The notes beneath the pieces were generated by a model that made no database searches, was not told the DNA's origin, and worked only from the letters and a program-made list of their open reading frames with translations. 64,000 nucleotides of DNA from TMED109 sp002684605 (lineage in GTDB: Bacteria; Pseudomonadota; Alphaproteobacteria; TMED109): assembly GCA_913046335.1 (NCBI GenBank), contig CAJWSU010000002.1, forward strand, positions 1 to 64,000, read 5' to 3'. Positions within the stretch are counted from its first letter, which is position 1; the number at the start of each line of letters is the position of its first letter. The position numbers and the translations under genes are program-made. Positions 43,733-52,796 of the stretch are shown here, piece after piece.

Positions 43733-46700
43733 ATGCTTAAGGCTAGGCGATCTGATAGACCTCCAGCAACAAATAAACCAATTAAAAAAAGTAATACTAT
43801 AAAAAATAATTATAATTCTAAGCTTAGTTTTGCAAAAAAGTACATAATATATATTTTTTTATCTTTAATAATTCTTTTTATTGGCTTTACTGTTCTTGTA
43901 CCAATGTTAGTCAATCTAAAAGTTTGGAAACCAGAAATAAAGGCTATGTTAGAAGCTGAGACTGGAAAGTTTGCTGATATAAAAGGAGATATAGAATTAA
44001 GTTTATATCCATCTCCTCAAATTAAAATTTATGGAATTAGCCTAAAAGATGATCAAAAAGGAGTTCTTATTGATTTTTTTAATTCTGATAGTGTGATTGC
44101 AAAATTATCTTTATGGACATTGCTGAAAGGTAAAATAGTAATAGATAAAATTATTTTTGAAGATTTAACAATAAATTTAGAAAATTATCCGGGTGCGGAT
44201 CCAAACTGGGTTTTTTACAAAAAAGAGAATAAATTAGAATTAGATAAGGAAGCTTATAACGAGGTAAATTCTAAGTTTAATTATATACAATATCCTAATG
44301 TTAAAATTTATAAATATGAAATTACTAAGGGAAATATTATTTATAATAAAGATTTAAAAATAAATATAAAAGATTTTCTTATAACAAAGAATAATGATGC
44401 GGATATAATAAAAGGTTATTTAAATATAAATGGAATTAATTTTTCTCTAAACTCCTCTTTTGTTAAACAAAATGATGTTGAGAATTTATGGAAATCTTCT
44501 TTATCTCTAATCAATAAAGATTTAAAAATATTAACAAATGGAGATTTTAAATATAAAAATAATTATCCAAGCCTAGAAGGTGACTTAGAAATTAGTTCTG
44601 ATAATATAGGAAAACTTTTTAAAGGCTATAAAGATATTAATATATTAAATGATAAGCTTAAACTAACCAGTAAGCTTTCCCTTAGTTTTGAAAATAATAA
44701 TTTATTATATTCAATATATAATTTGTCTGCAAACTCTGGACCATTTAAATTCACTGGTATAGTTTCTGGAAACAATGGCATAGAGCCAACGATAGATGCA
44801 ATTTTATCTTCCAATAGTATGGATTTAGACTTAGTAAATGGAAGTATTCTTAGTTTTAAAAATATTTTACTTAAAAGCAAAGATCAAAAATTTAAAAATA
44901 TAAAAAGTTACTGGGATTTGTTTGAGGGTAATATGCTATTAACAGTTGGTACGTCAAAGTTTTTAGATTATCCAATTAGAGATCTAATCATAGATATTGA
45001 GAAAAAAGATAAAAAATACACTTTAAATTCTGGAAAAGGAACATTTCCAGGTAATACAAAAATTAGTCTTAAGGGAGATTTCAAAAATAATTTTTCGTTA
45101 TTTGAAGGTTCATCAATTATAAACAGTGAAGATATCAGGCAGTTTTCTAAATGGCTTTCTATAGATATAAAAAATATTTCAGATTCTAGGTTAAAAAAAA
45201 CTAAATTAATGAGCAATGTTGTATTAAGAGATGGGGGTGCTTCTTTTATTGGTATAAATGGTAAAATTGATTCTAGTGAAGTTACTGGAGAAGTTAGATT
45301 GAGGTATGAAGATCTCAATAGTTTGTATGCAAATTTAAAAGTAGATAAAATAAATTTAGACGCTTATATAGAAAAAAATAGTTTAAGTGAAGAAATAACA
45401 AAGCCTAATATTTTAAATATACTTACCTTTGATGAAATTAATATTGATGTTAATTTTGATAAACTATTATTTGCTAAAAATGAGTACAATAAAATCAAAT
45501 TTTCGGGTATATCTAAAAATGATGTACTTAATATAGATGAATTAAATATATTAAATTTTCATAATGGCAAATTAATCTTAACAGGAAATATTGATTATAG
45601 TTCAAAAGATATAAGGTATGATCTTGCAATTAAAATTAATCATAAGAACTTTGAACAGTTTTATAATTCTTATAATTTGCCAATTTATCTTGAAGATATT
45701 TTTCTTGGAAAAGGTACGATAGAAATTTTAGCTAAAGGAAAGTCAGATTTTTTATATACTAATATGATATTAGATACCGATAGATTAAATATTCTTTATG
45801 ATGGTGATTTAAATATTAAAAATATGAATTTAATAGGTTATGATGGAAAAATTAATATAAGTATAAATGATTTAAATAAATTTTTAACTATACCATCTAA
45901 AAATAATATAATTGATAAATCAAATTTTTTTTCTAATATTTTTCTTAAAGATAATAAATTAAATATTAATAATATAGATTTTAAAAGTGCTAATTATGAA
46001 TATAAAGGAGATATTGATATTAATTATGATGAAAATAAGAGCATAAACTTTTATGCTGATTTATTTTCAAAAGCCACATCAATTAATAACTTAATAAGTA
46101 TCTATAATTACTTTTATTTAGACAAAAAAAATAATATAAAAGGTGAATTAAAATTAAAAGCTGATTCATTCAATATTCATAATGTCAAAATATCTAATTT
46201 TAATTCTTTTGTGAAATTTAGTGAAGAAGAGCTACATTTAAAAAAGTTAGAAGGAAATTTATTTAATGGAAGTATTTCTGCTGAAGGAAAAAGGTCTAAC
46301 AATAAAGAATATGCATATAAGGGAAATATTAAACTCTCAAAAATTGATAGTAATATTTTAATAAATGACTACTTTTCTTATAATAAAATTAAAGGTGATA
46401 TTAATTCAAAAATAGAAGTTAGTGGAAAAGCTATAAATATAGATCAATTTTTTAAAACTTTAAATGCTAAAGTGGAAGCTTCCATAAAAAAGCCTAAATT
46501 ATTAGGCTTAGATACTAGCAAATTGATAGGAAAAAGAAGTTTTAAAAGTGAGTTAGATATAAATGAATTTATTTTAGAATCTTTTAATACAGAAGAAAAA
46601 GCTGAAATAAATAACTTTTCTATAAAATTTAATATTAATGATTCTAGCCTTATATTAGAAAAAGTTAATTTAAAAATTAATAATTTAAATACATGGTTAG

Positions 46701-47260
46701 AAGGGAAATTTAATTTTTATAATAAAAATTATAATGCCTCTTTTAAAATTAGTCTAAATGATATAGATGACAAATTTATTTTATTAAATCTTAAGAATGA
46801 TAAGGGTGTTGAAAATATTAGTATTAAAAATAATTATTATTTAAATAATAATATTGCTGCTAATGACTCTAAGAAAGAGCTAGATAATGAAGTTAATATC
46901 ATAAGTGAAATAAATAATAATGACGATTTTGATACTATTATGGATGATTTATCCAAGAATTCTATTTTAAGTAATTTAAATAAAGAAGATTTGTCAGAAA
47001 TTAAAGATGCTAATGTTATTAAAACAGAGTCACCTCAAAGCTCTACAGTAAAAGATACTGAAGAAGATAAAAGCTTTAACAAAGTTATAGAATCTAATAT
47101 AAAAATATCTAAGCTACCTACGTATTTAAAAGATATCAAACAGCCTTTACCTATTAACTACTTTAAACCTAAAATAATAGTAAATACTATTACTAAACCT
47201 AAGTTACCTTCAGAAGAGGACTTGCTAGACAATTTATTAGAAAGTGTATTAAACCCATAA
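43733..47260 (+). CDS. very large AsmA family protein
   Basis: The 1175-residue protein has a cytoplasmic basic N-terminus, one transmembrane helix (about 38-62) and the AsmA N-terminal domain: VNLKVWKPEIKAMLEAETGKFADIKGDIELSLYPSPQIKIYGISL-like block. A long beta-rich periplasmic body follows, including SEVTGEVRLRYED and the C-terminal AsmA_2 part with RSFKSELDINEF. The tail (after about 1045) is charged, low-complexity and probably disordered, ending in a short Pro/Lys-rich part. It is a second AsmA-type protein besides the one at 8.7 kb. A role in lipid transport or outer-membrane assembly is likely. Confidence 0.85.
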   Translation: MLKARRSDRPPATNKPIKKSNTIKNNYNSKLSFAKKYIIYIFLSLIILFIGFTVLVPMLVNLKVWKPEIKAMLEAETGKFADIKGDIELSLYPSPQIKIYGISLKDDQKGVLIDFFNSDSVIAKLSLWTLLKGKIVIDKIIFEDLTINLENYPGADPNWVFYKKENKLELDKEAYNEVNSKFNYIQYPNVKIYKYEITKGNIIYNKDLKINIKDFLITKNNDADIIKGYLNINGINFSLNSSFVKQNDVENLWKSSLSLINKDLKILTNGDFKYKNNYPSLEGDLEISSDNIGKLFKGYKDINILNDKLKLTSKLSLSFENNNLLYSIYNLSANSGPFKFTGIVSGNNGIEPTIDAILSSNSMDLDLVNGSILSFKNILLKSKDQKFKNIKSYWDLFEGNMLLTVGTSKFLDYPIRDLIIDIEKKDKKYTLNSGKGTFPGNTKISLKGDFKNNFSLFEGSSIINSEDIRQFSKWLSIDIKNISDSRLKKTKLMSNVVLRDGGASFIGINGKIDSSEVTGEVRLRYEDLNSLYANLKVDKINLDAYIEKNSLSEEITKPNILNILTFDEINIDVNFDKLLFAKNEYNKIKFSGISKNDVLNIDELNILNFHNGKLILTGNIDYSSKDIRYDLAIKINHKNFEQFYNSYNLPIYLEDIFLGKGTIEILAKGKSDFLYTNMILDTDRLNILYDGDLNIKNMNLIGYDGKINISINDLNKFLTIPSKNNIIDKSNFFSNIFLKDNKLNINNIDFKSANYEYKGDIDINYDENKSINFYADLFSKATSINNLISIYNYFYLDKKNNIKGELKLKADSFNIHNVKISNFNSFVKFSEEELHLKKLEGNLFNGSISAEGKRSNNKEYAYKGNIKLSKIDSNILINDYFSYNKIKGDINSKIEVSGKAINIDQFFKTLNAKVEASIKKPKLLGLDTSKLIGKRSFKSELDINEFILESFNTEEKAEINNFSIKFNINDSSLILEKVNLKINNLNTWLEGKFNFYNKNYNASFKISLNDIDDKFILLNLKNDKGVENISIKNNYYLNNNIAANDSKKELDNEVNIISEINNNDDFDTIMDDLSKNSILSNLNKEDLSEIKDANVIKTESPQSSTVKDTEEDKSFNKVIESNIKISKLPTYLKDIKQPLPINYFKPKIIVNTITKPKLPSEEDLLDNLLESVLNP

Positions 47261-47331
47261 TTTTTTTTACTAGTTATAATAGTGTTTATGGATTATTATT
47301 GTCTAATAATTTCTTATTAGAAAGGTTGTTT

Positions 47332-47991
47332 ATGATAGAGTTATTTACTGCAGCGACTCCGAATGGTTATAAAATTTCTATTGCCTTAGAGGAGCTAGGT
47401 TTAGAATACAAAGTTAAAAAAATAGATTTTAATTCTTCTGAACAAAAAGAAGAGTGGTTTCTAAAAATAAATCCTAATGGAAGAATTCCTGCAATAATTG
47501 ATCATGATAATAATGGTTTAACTGTTTTTGAAAGTGGTGCAATTCTATTATATTTAGCAGATAAATATAATAAACTGATACCTCAGGACCCTATTGGTAG
47601 AATTAGATGTATTGAATGGTTAATGTTTCAAATGGGAGGTTTAGGACCGATGCAAGGTCAGGCAAACGTATTTGGTAGATATTTTGAAGAAAAAATTCCA
47701 AGTGCTATAGCACGTTATAGAAATGAATGTAGAAGATTATACTCAGTTCTTGATAAGCATTTAGAAGGAAGGGAATGGATATGTGATGAGTATTCTATAG
47801 CTGATATTGCTAACTGGTCATGGGTAAGAATATACAAGTGGTCTGAGATTGATATTAGTGAGTTAGACAATTTAAGATTATGGATGGATAGAATGTCAGC
47901 AAGGCCAGCCTGTCAAAAAGGCTGCAGGGTTCCTCCAAGAGCTGACGAAAATACCCAAGTTAAATCAGCTAAAAGTATGATACAAAAATAA
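47332..47991 (+). CDS. glutathione S-transferase family protein
   Basis: The protein of 219 residues (from ATG 47332) has the GST thioredoxin-like N-domain: IELFTAATPNGYKISIALEE, NPNGRIPAIIDHD and FESGAILLYLADKY. The helical C-domain includes WLMFQMGGLGPMQGQANVF and a D-rich ADIANWSWV block. This pattern is that of the Nu-class YfcG/YghU-like enzymes with disulfide-bond reductase activity. I prefer ATG 47332, which has AAAGG seven bases before it, to the upstream ATG 47299. It is convergent with fumarase. Confidence 0.9.
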   Translation: MIELFTAATPNGYKISIALEELGLEYKVKKIDFNSSEQKEEWFLKINPNGRIPAIIDHDNNGLTVFESGAILLYLADKYNKLIPQDPIGRIRCIEWLMFQMGGLGPMQGQANVFGRYFEEKIPSAIARYRNECRRLYSVLDKHLEGREWICDEYSIADIANWSWVRIYKWSEIDISELDNLRLWMDRMSARPACQKGCRVPPRADENTQVKSAKSMIQK

Positions 47992-47996
47992 ATAAA

Positions 47997-49616
47997 TCAT
48001 GTGATACCAAAAGATTCAAAAAAATCATTACCTTTGTCGTCAATTATAATAAATGCAGGAAAGTCTTTTACTTCAATCTTCCAAATTGCTTCCATTCCCA
48101 GTTCTGGATATTCTAAGCATTCTACTTTGGTAATATTATTTTTAGCCAGTTCTGCTCCAGGTCCTCCAATAGACCCAAGATAAAATCCACCATTCTTTTT
48201 ACATGAATCCGTAACTTGTTTAGAACGATTACCTTTAGCAAGCATTACTCTTGAAGCACCTTTTTCTTGAAAAAGACTAACATAGCTGTCCATTCTTCCC
48301 GCTGTTGTTGGTCCAAATGCTCCTGTGACCATTCCATCCGGCGTTTTTGCTGGGCCAGCATAATATATTGGATGGTTTACAAAATACTCGGGAATTTCAA
48401 TATTATTATCTAATTTTTCTTTAATCTTACCATGAGCCATATCTCTTGCAACTATAAGTATTCCATTTAAAATTACTCTAGTTTTAACAGGGTATTGCCT
48501 TAAAATTGCGCATATTTTTTCCATAGGTTGGTTCAAGTTAATATTCACAGAGTTCTTTGATAAAATATTTTCAGAAATTGTAGGAAAGTATTTAGAAGGA
48601 TTTTTTTCTAGTTTTTCAATAAATACTCCTTTTTCATTTATTTTTGCTTTAACTTGTCTATCGGCACCACAACTAACACCTATACTTATTGGAAGGCTTG
48701 CTCCGTGTCTTGGAAGTCTAATAACTCTTACATCATGACAAAAATATTTTCCTCCAAATTGTGCTCCAATTCCATACTTAATAGTCATTTCTAATATTTC
48801 TTTTTCCATATCTATATCTCTAAATGCTCTTCCAGAGTTATTTCCTTCTGTTGAAATATTATCTAAATATTTACAGGTAGCTAATTTTAGAGTTTTCATA
48901 TTTAACTCAGCAGAAGTTCCTCCTATAACAATACCAAGATGATAAGGTGGACAAGCAGCAGTACCTATATTTTTTATTAAAGGCTTTAAGTAATCAAGTA
49001 TTTTTTTTGTTCTTATTACTGAGGGGGTTGCCTGATAAAAAAATGTTTTATTTGCAGACCCCCCTCCTTTTGCAACAAATAAAAAGCTATATTCATTGCT
49101 ATTGGTAGACATAATATCTATTTGAGCAGGCAAGTTTGTTTTAGTATTGACTTCTTCATACATGGATAAGGGAGCTAATTGACTATACCTTAAGTTATTC
49201 TCCTTAAAAGCACGCCAAATACCTTTAGATAGGTATTTTATATCATCAAAATCTGTCCAAATAGAAGATCCCTTTTTTCCAACGACAATTGCAGTACCAG
49301 TATCTTGGCACATAGGTAAAATGCCTCCGGCCGCAACATTTGCATTCTTCAATAAAGTTAAAGCTACATATTTATCATTATCTGATGCATCTGAGTCTTC
49401 AAGTATTGTAGACATTTGTTTTAAATGGCCTGCTCTTAAAAAATGTGAGATCTGATAGAAAGCTTCTTGCGCCAAATTTTCTAAAATATCTTTTGTAATA
49501 TTTATAATATTTTTTCCATTTACAGAATAGCTTTCAATAGGACTAGATTCTAATTTAATATATTCCGTAGTATCTTGACTATATTGAAAAAGTTTTTCAT
49601 ATTTAAAATTAGTCAA
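47997..49616 (-). CDS. fumA: fumarate hydratase class I (iron-sulfur)
   Basis: This TCA-cycle enzyme interconverts fumarate and malate using a 4Fe-4S cluster. The 539-residue protein has the three conserved cysteines: in ILPMCQDTGTAIV, in GTAACPPYHLG and in GVSCGADRQVK. The C-terminal beta domain includes YYAGPAKTPDGMVTGAFGPTTAGRMD and GSIGGPGAELA. It is the two-domain single-chain form. It starts immediately after sspB with no gap on the same strand. No class II fumarase is seen in the window. Confidence 0.96.
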   Translation of the reverse strand: MTNFKYEKLFQYSQDTTEYIKLESSPIESYSVNGKNIINITKDILENLAQEAFYQISHFLRAGHLKQMSTILEDSDASDNDKYVALTLLKNANVAAGGILPMCQDTGTAIVVGKKGSSIWTDFDDIKYLSKGIWRAFKENNLRYSQLAPLSMYEEVNTKTNLPAQIDIMSTNSNEYSFLFVAKGGGSANKTFFYQATPSVIRTKKILDYLKPLIKNIGTAACPPYHLGIVIGGTSAELNMKTLKLATCKYLDNISTEGNNSGRAFRDIDMEKEILEMTIKYGIGAQFGGKYFCHDVRVIRLPRHGASLPISIGVSCGADRQVKAKINEKGVFIEKLEKNPSKYFPTISENILSKNSVNINLNQPMEKICAILRQYPVKTRVILNGILIVARDMAHGKIKEKLDNNIEIPEYFVNHPIYYAGPAKTPDGMVTGAFGPTTAGRMDSYVSLFQEKGASRVMLAKGNRSKQVTDSCKKNGGFYLGSIGGPGAELAKNNITKVECLEYPELGMEAIWKIEVKDFPAFIIIDDKGNDFFESFGIT

Positions 49617-50063
49617 TTATCTGTCCTTTTTAAAATCTTTAATATTAACTATATTATCTTGTTTTTTTTTGTTTTTACCAATTATTTCTTCTTTGTGTTC
49701 AAGCTTAGGAAATTTTAAATGAAAATTTGCGTAAGGGTCAGAAAAAACTAACAGAGAACCATATGGAATTATAAGATTATTTTTAATATTATTAAAAGAA
49801 AGAGTAATAGAAAAAAAGGTATCTTTAACTATTAATTCCCAAAAAGAGTTTTCTATTACTATTGTCATTTCATCGGGGTATTTTTTTTTTAAATTAATTG
49901 GTATATCCACACTTTTAAAATTTGTATTAAAAGTAATATAAAAATGATGATTTTCTGGCAAAGTATTATCAGTTATATTATTTAGTACTGATTTGACTAC
50001 ATTCCTCATTGCATTAATAGTATGCAGATTATAATCTATTAAAATTTTTTTTTTATCAGTCAT
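49617..50063 (-). CDS. sspB: SspB-type ClpXP adaptor (alphaproteobacterial form)
   Basis: SspB binds the SsrA tag and carries tagged proteins to ClpXP. The 148-residue protein has the alphaproteobacterial SspB pattern: NAMRNVVKSVLN at the start, HHFYITFNTNFKSVDIPINLKKKYPDEMTIVIENSFWELIV, then LIIPYGSLLVFSDPYANFHLKFP. A charged, lysine-rich tail follows that likely includes the ClpX-binding end. It lies on the same strand just downstream of the tmRNA gene that encodes the tag, which is a logical pairing. The next gene, fumA, begins at the following base. Confidence 0.9.
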   Translation of the reverse strand: MTDKKKILIDYNLHTINAMRNVVKSVLNNITDNTLPENHHFYITFNTNFKSVDIPINLKKKYPDEMTIVIENSFWELIVKDTFFSITLSFNNIKNNLIIPYGSLLVFSDPYANFHLKFPKLEHKEEIIGKNKKKQDNIVNIKDFKKDR

Positions 50064-50098
50064 ATTATTTCTTTATAGTGTTAAATTTTATTTATTTA

Positions 50099-50125
50099 GA
50101 AGTGGTAGAATAAATCTACCACTTC
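50099..50125 (-). terminator. strong hairpin at the 3' end of the tmRNA gene
   Basis: GAAGTGGTAGA (50099-50109) and TCTACCACTTC (50115-50125) form a perfect 11-bp stem with a 5-base loop. On the minus strand it is followed by TAAATAAAT rather than a T-run. It may be the terminator of ssrA or a structural end processed by RNases. Confidence 0.65.
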
Positions 50126-50440
50126 CAAAAGCGTTCTGTTGCCAGGTGCTTTATGCCCCGCCCAAACGGTGTGACGCGCTGGGAGTTGAACCACGGCTTT
50201 TCTTACTGCTTACGCAGCAAAAGCAACCTCACGACTGTTGTCGTTTGCAGTTATAAAATTGGCCCATTACGTAGGAACCATTCCGAGCAAAAGTTAATAT
50301 CCTTCGATGCATGTCGATCCTATTTCACCCCCCTAATGTTTTTGGTGGAGGTGCCGGGTACCGCCCCCGGGTCCATAACATTTATATAATATTACGTTTA
50401 TTGCCATAGCTGGAATAAGCCAGCATCTTTATTATAATTA
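50126..50440 (-). ncRNA. ssrA: circularly permuted two-piece tmRNA
   Basis: tmRNA rescues stalled ribosomes. The gene is permuted: on the minus strand the acceptor piece comes first and ends with encoded CCA at 50343, then a spacer of only about ten bases, then the coding piece from about 50332. The ends pair as a 7-bp acceptor stem, GGGGGTG with CACCTCC, keeping the G3-U70 wobble that marks alanine identity, and the discriminator is A. The T arm has stem CCGGG/CCCGG. The coding piece has the 5' pattern GGATCGAC and a tag frame. The outer boundaries are approximate. sspB follows on the same strand. Confidence 0.93.
50210..50248 (-). other. SsrA proteolysis tag reading frame
   Basis: From the resume codon GCA (50248-50246) the tag reads ANDNSREVAFAA and ends with TAA (50212-50210). 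The ANDN start is the usual alphaproteobacterial form that SspB recognises. The AFAA end is a slight variant of the more common LAA terminus read by ClpX. Confidence 0.93.
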
Positions 50441-50558
50441 ATAGTGAGCATTTTAAAAGCTATTTAAAAGATTTATTATTAAATAATACAAATAATTATT
50501 TTTATTACTATGATAATGGTTTATATATTTATAATAATTTATTAATTGAGATTCATTC

Positions 50559-51515
50559 ATGGTAAAAATATTAAAAAAAAATAATACTCTTTCTAATGAG
50601 CAAGTTGCTGAGATTGATGATTTAAGAGCAGGTAATAATAAAACTATTAGACCTGTAGCTGAAGGTATTGAAAAAATACTATATCAAGTATTTCCTGCTT
50701 TAGATCACGGCTTTATAAGAGTTGTTGATTATATGGGAGATGATCAAGCTGTGGTTCAGGCAGCTAGAGTATCATATGGTAAAGGGACGACTCGAGTTTC
50801 AGAAGATAGAGGATTAATTAGGTATTTAATGAGGCATAGGCATTCAACTCCTTTTGAAATGTGTGAAATTAAATTACATGTAAAATTACCAATGTTTATA
50901 GCTAGACAATGGATAAGGCATCGTACTGCAAGTATTAATGAGTATTCAGCTAGATATTCTGTCCTAGATAAAGAGTTTTATATTCCAGCGGCTAAAGATT
51001 TAGCATTACAATCATTAACTAATAGGCAGGGAAGAGGAGAAGTTTTATCTGAAAAAAATTCAAAAGAAGCACTCGATATGTTGAAAAGAGATGCAGAAAA
51101 ATGTTTTGATACTTATGAGTACTTGCTTAACGAAAAGTCTAATGGAGACATCATAGATGAAAATAGAGAAGGTTTAGCAAGAGAGTTAGCTAGAATAAAT
51201 CTTACATTAAATACTTATACACAATGGTATTGGAAAACTAACTTACATAACCTTATGAATTTTATATACCTTAGGGCTGATAGTCATGCTCAGTATGAAA
51301 TTAGAGTATATGCAGATATTATATATGAAATAATGAAGGCGTGGGTTCCTATAACAGCTGAAGCATTTAACAGTTATAGATCAGGTTCTACTGAGCTTTC
51401 AGCGGAGGCCATGAAAGTAATTAAGATTATGATAGCAGGAAAAAAAATAGACCAAAAATCTAGTGGGTTAAGTATTAGAGAATGGAATGAGTTAATGAAT
51501 AGCTTGGATAAATAA
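50559..51515 (+). CDS. thyX: FAD-dependent thymidylate synthase
   Basis: It makes dTMP from dUMP with methylene-tetrahydrofolate and NADPH. The 318-residue protein has the ThyX signature RHRx7S at residues 120-130 (RHRTASINEYS), plus YLMRHRHSTPFEM and the C-terminal YRSGSTELSAEAMK segment. At 318 residues it is of the longer alphaproteobacterial type. It is the only thymidylate synthase in the window. About 115 bases upstream separate it from the oppositely directed tmRNA gene, and it is convergent with mrp. Confidence 0.96.
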   Translation: MVKILKKNNTLSNEQVAEIDDLRAGNNKTIRPVAEGIEKILYQVFPALDHGFIRVVDYMGDDQAVVQAARVSYGKGTTRVSEDRGLIRYLMRHRHSTPFEMCEIKLHVKLPMFIARQWIRHRTASINEYSARYSVLDKEFYIPAAKDLALQSLTNRQGRGEVLSEKNSKEALDMLKRDAEKCFDTYEYLLNEKSNGDIIDENREGLARELARINLTLNTYTQWYWKTNLHNLMNFIYLRADSHAQYEIRVYADIIYEIMKAWVPITAEAFNSYRSGSTELSAEAMKVIKIMIAGKKIDQKSSGLSIREWNELMNSLDK

Positions 51516-51540
51516 TTATATTTATTCAAATATAATTATT
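51511..51540. terminator. hairpin shared by convergent thyX and mrp, covering both stop codons
   Basis: AATAATTATATTT (51511-51523) and AAATATAATTATT (51528-51540) form a perfect 13-bp inverted repeat with a 4-base loop. It includes the thyX stop (51513-51515) and the mrp stop (51522-51524). The stem is entirely A-T. It may be a two-way terminator. Confidence 0.5.
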
Positions 51541-52619
51541 GGCTCATTTTCTTTTTCATTACTACTTTTTTTAATAAAATCTATAATATTATCTGAAATT
51601 TTATCAAAAGGTATAGACTTTTTATTACCTTTAGAAAATATTTTATCAGGTTCACCATTGTCTGAGTTAATTCGTATTTCTATATCCAATGGAACTTCTC
51701 CTAGGTAAGGAACATTCATATCTAGAGCGGTTATTTTTGCACCTCCATGACCAAATAGCATAGTTTTATCGTTACAATTAGGGCATTGATAATAACTCAT
51801 ATTTTCGATTATACCTATTATCGGAACGTTAACTTTTTTAAACATATTTAGTCCTTTCCGAGCATCAATTAAAGCAATATCTTGTGGGGTAGATACAATA
51901 ATAGCTCCTGAAAGGCTTACTCTCTGACTCATTGTAAGTTGGACATCTCCGGTACCTGGAGGCATGTCTACGAATAGTATATCTAGCTCTCCCCAATCTA
52001 CATCTTTAATTAGTTGTTCTAAGGCGCCTTGAACCATTGGTCCTCTCCAAATCATTGGTTTTTCTTCATCTATAAGTAATCCTATTGACATGCATTTAAT
52101 GCCATATTTATCAACGGTCGTAATCTTTCCATTTTGATTTTGAATTGGCTTTTCATCCTTAATACCAAGCATTCTAGGCTGGGATGGACCGTAAATATCA
52201 GCATCTAAAATACCAATTTTAAAATTTTTATTAATTAATGACATTGCAAGGTTTGTAGTTAAGGTAGATTTACCTACTCCTCCTTTTCCTGAAGCTACGG
52301 CAATTATGTGTTTTACCTTTTCAGGTTTTATTCCATCTTTAATATGTGATTCTTTCTTTGCATTTGAATTGGATTTTTCTGTAGTCAAAACAATATTATA
52401 TTTAACTAAATCATTAAAATCATTTAATTTTTTTTCGCATTGTTTAACTAAATTATCATAAAGTGTTTTATCATGTTTAATTACTAAAATGATTGATATA
52501 AGATCTTTTGTAATTATTATATTGCTTAAAGTTCCTGTTTCTATAATGCTTTTATTTACATTAAGATCTTTTATGTCTTTAAGAATATTTTTTATGCTTT
52601 CCTCATTTAAATTTTCCAT
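51522..52619 (-). CDS. mrp: Mrp/ApbC-type Fe-S cluster carrier ATPase
   Basis: This P-loop ATPase carries and transfers Fe-S clusters. The 365-residue protein has an N-terminal MIP18/DUF59 domain (about 1-85) and the deviant Walker A GKGGVGKST at 111-119. The switch block DADIYGPSQPRMLG, the DMPPGTGDVQLT motif and the cluster-binding CxxC in YYQCPNCND follow. Length and order are those of the alphaproteobacterial Mrp. It is convergent with thyX and divergent from hflK. Confidence 0.95.
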   Translation of the reverse strand: MENLNEESIKNILKDIKDLNVNKSIIETGTLSNIIITKDLISIILVIKHDKTLYDNLVKQCEKKLNDFNDLVKYNIVLTTEKSNSNAKKESHIKDGIKPEKVKHIIAVASGKGGVGKSTLTTNLAMSLINKNFKIGILDADIYGPSQPRMLGIKDEKPIQNQNGKITTVDKYGIKCMSIGLLIDEEKPMIWRGPMVQGALEQLIKDVDWGELDILFVDMPPGTGDVQLTMSQRVSLSGAIIVSTPQDIALIDARKGLNMFKKVNVPIIGIIENMSYYQCPNCNDKTMLFGHGGAKITALDMNVPYLGEVPLDIEIRINSDNGEPDKIFSKGNKKSIPFDKISDNIIDFIKKSSNEKENEPIIIFE

Positions 52620-52796
52620 TTTTATCCTTTGTTAAAAATATATTTATTTATAGCTTGAAATATTTATGCTTAATAGCAATATCATATATTATGATATACC
52701 ATTTTGTTGTAGAGATATAATATAGTTTACTTGTAACTAATGATATGAATGTTATAAACAATTATTATTTAATATTTAGCTAGAGGAAATATATAT

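Noticed and set aside
50153..50389. 78-codon open frame on the plus strand
   Set aside because: It lies wholly antisense to the tmRNA gene, whose acceptor stem, T arm and tag frame are unmistakable on the minus strand.
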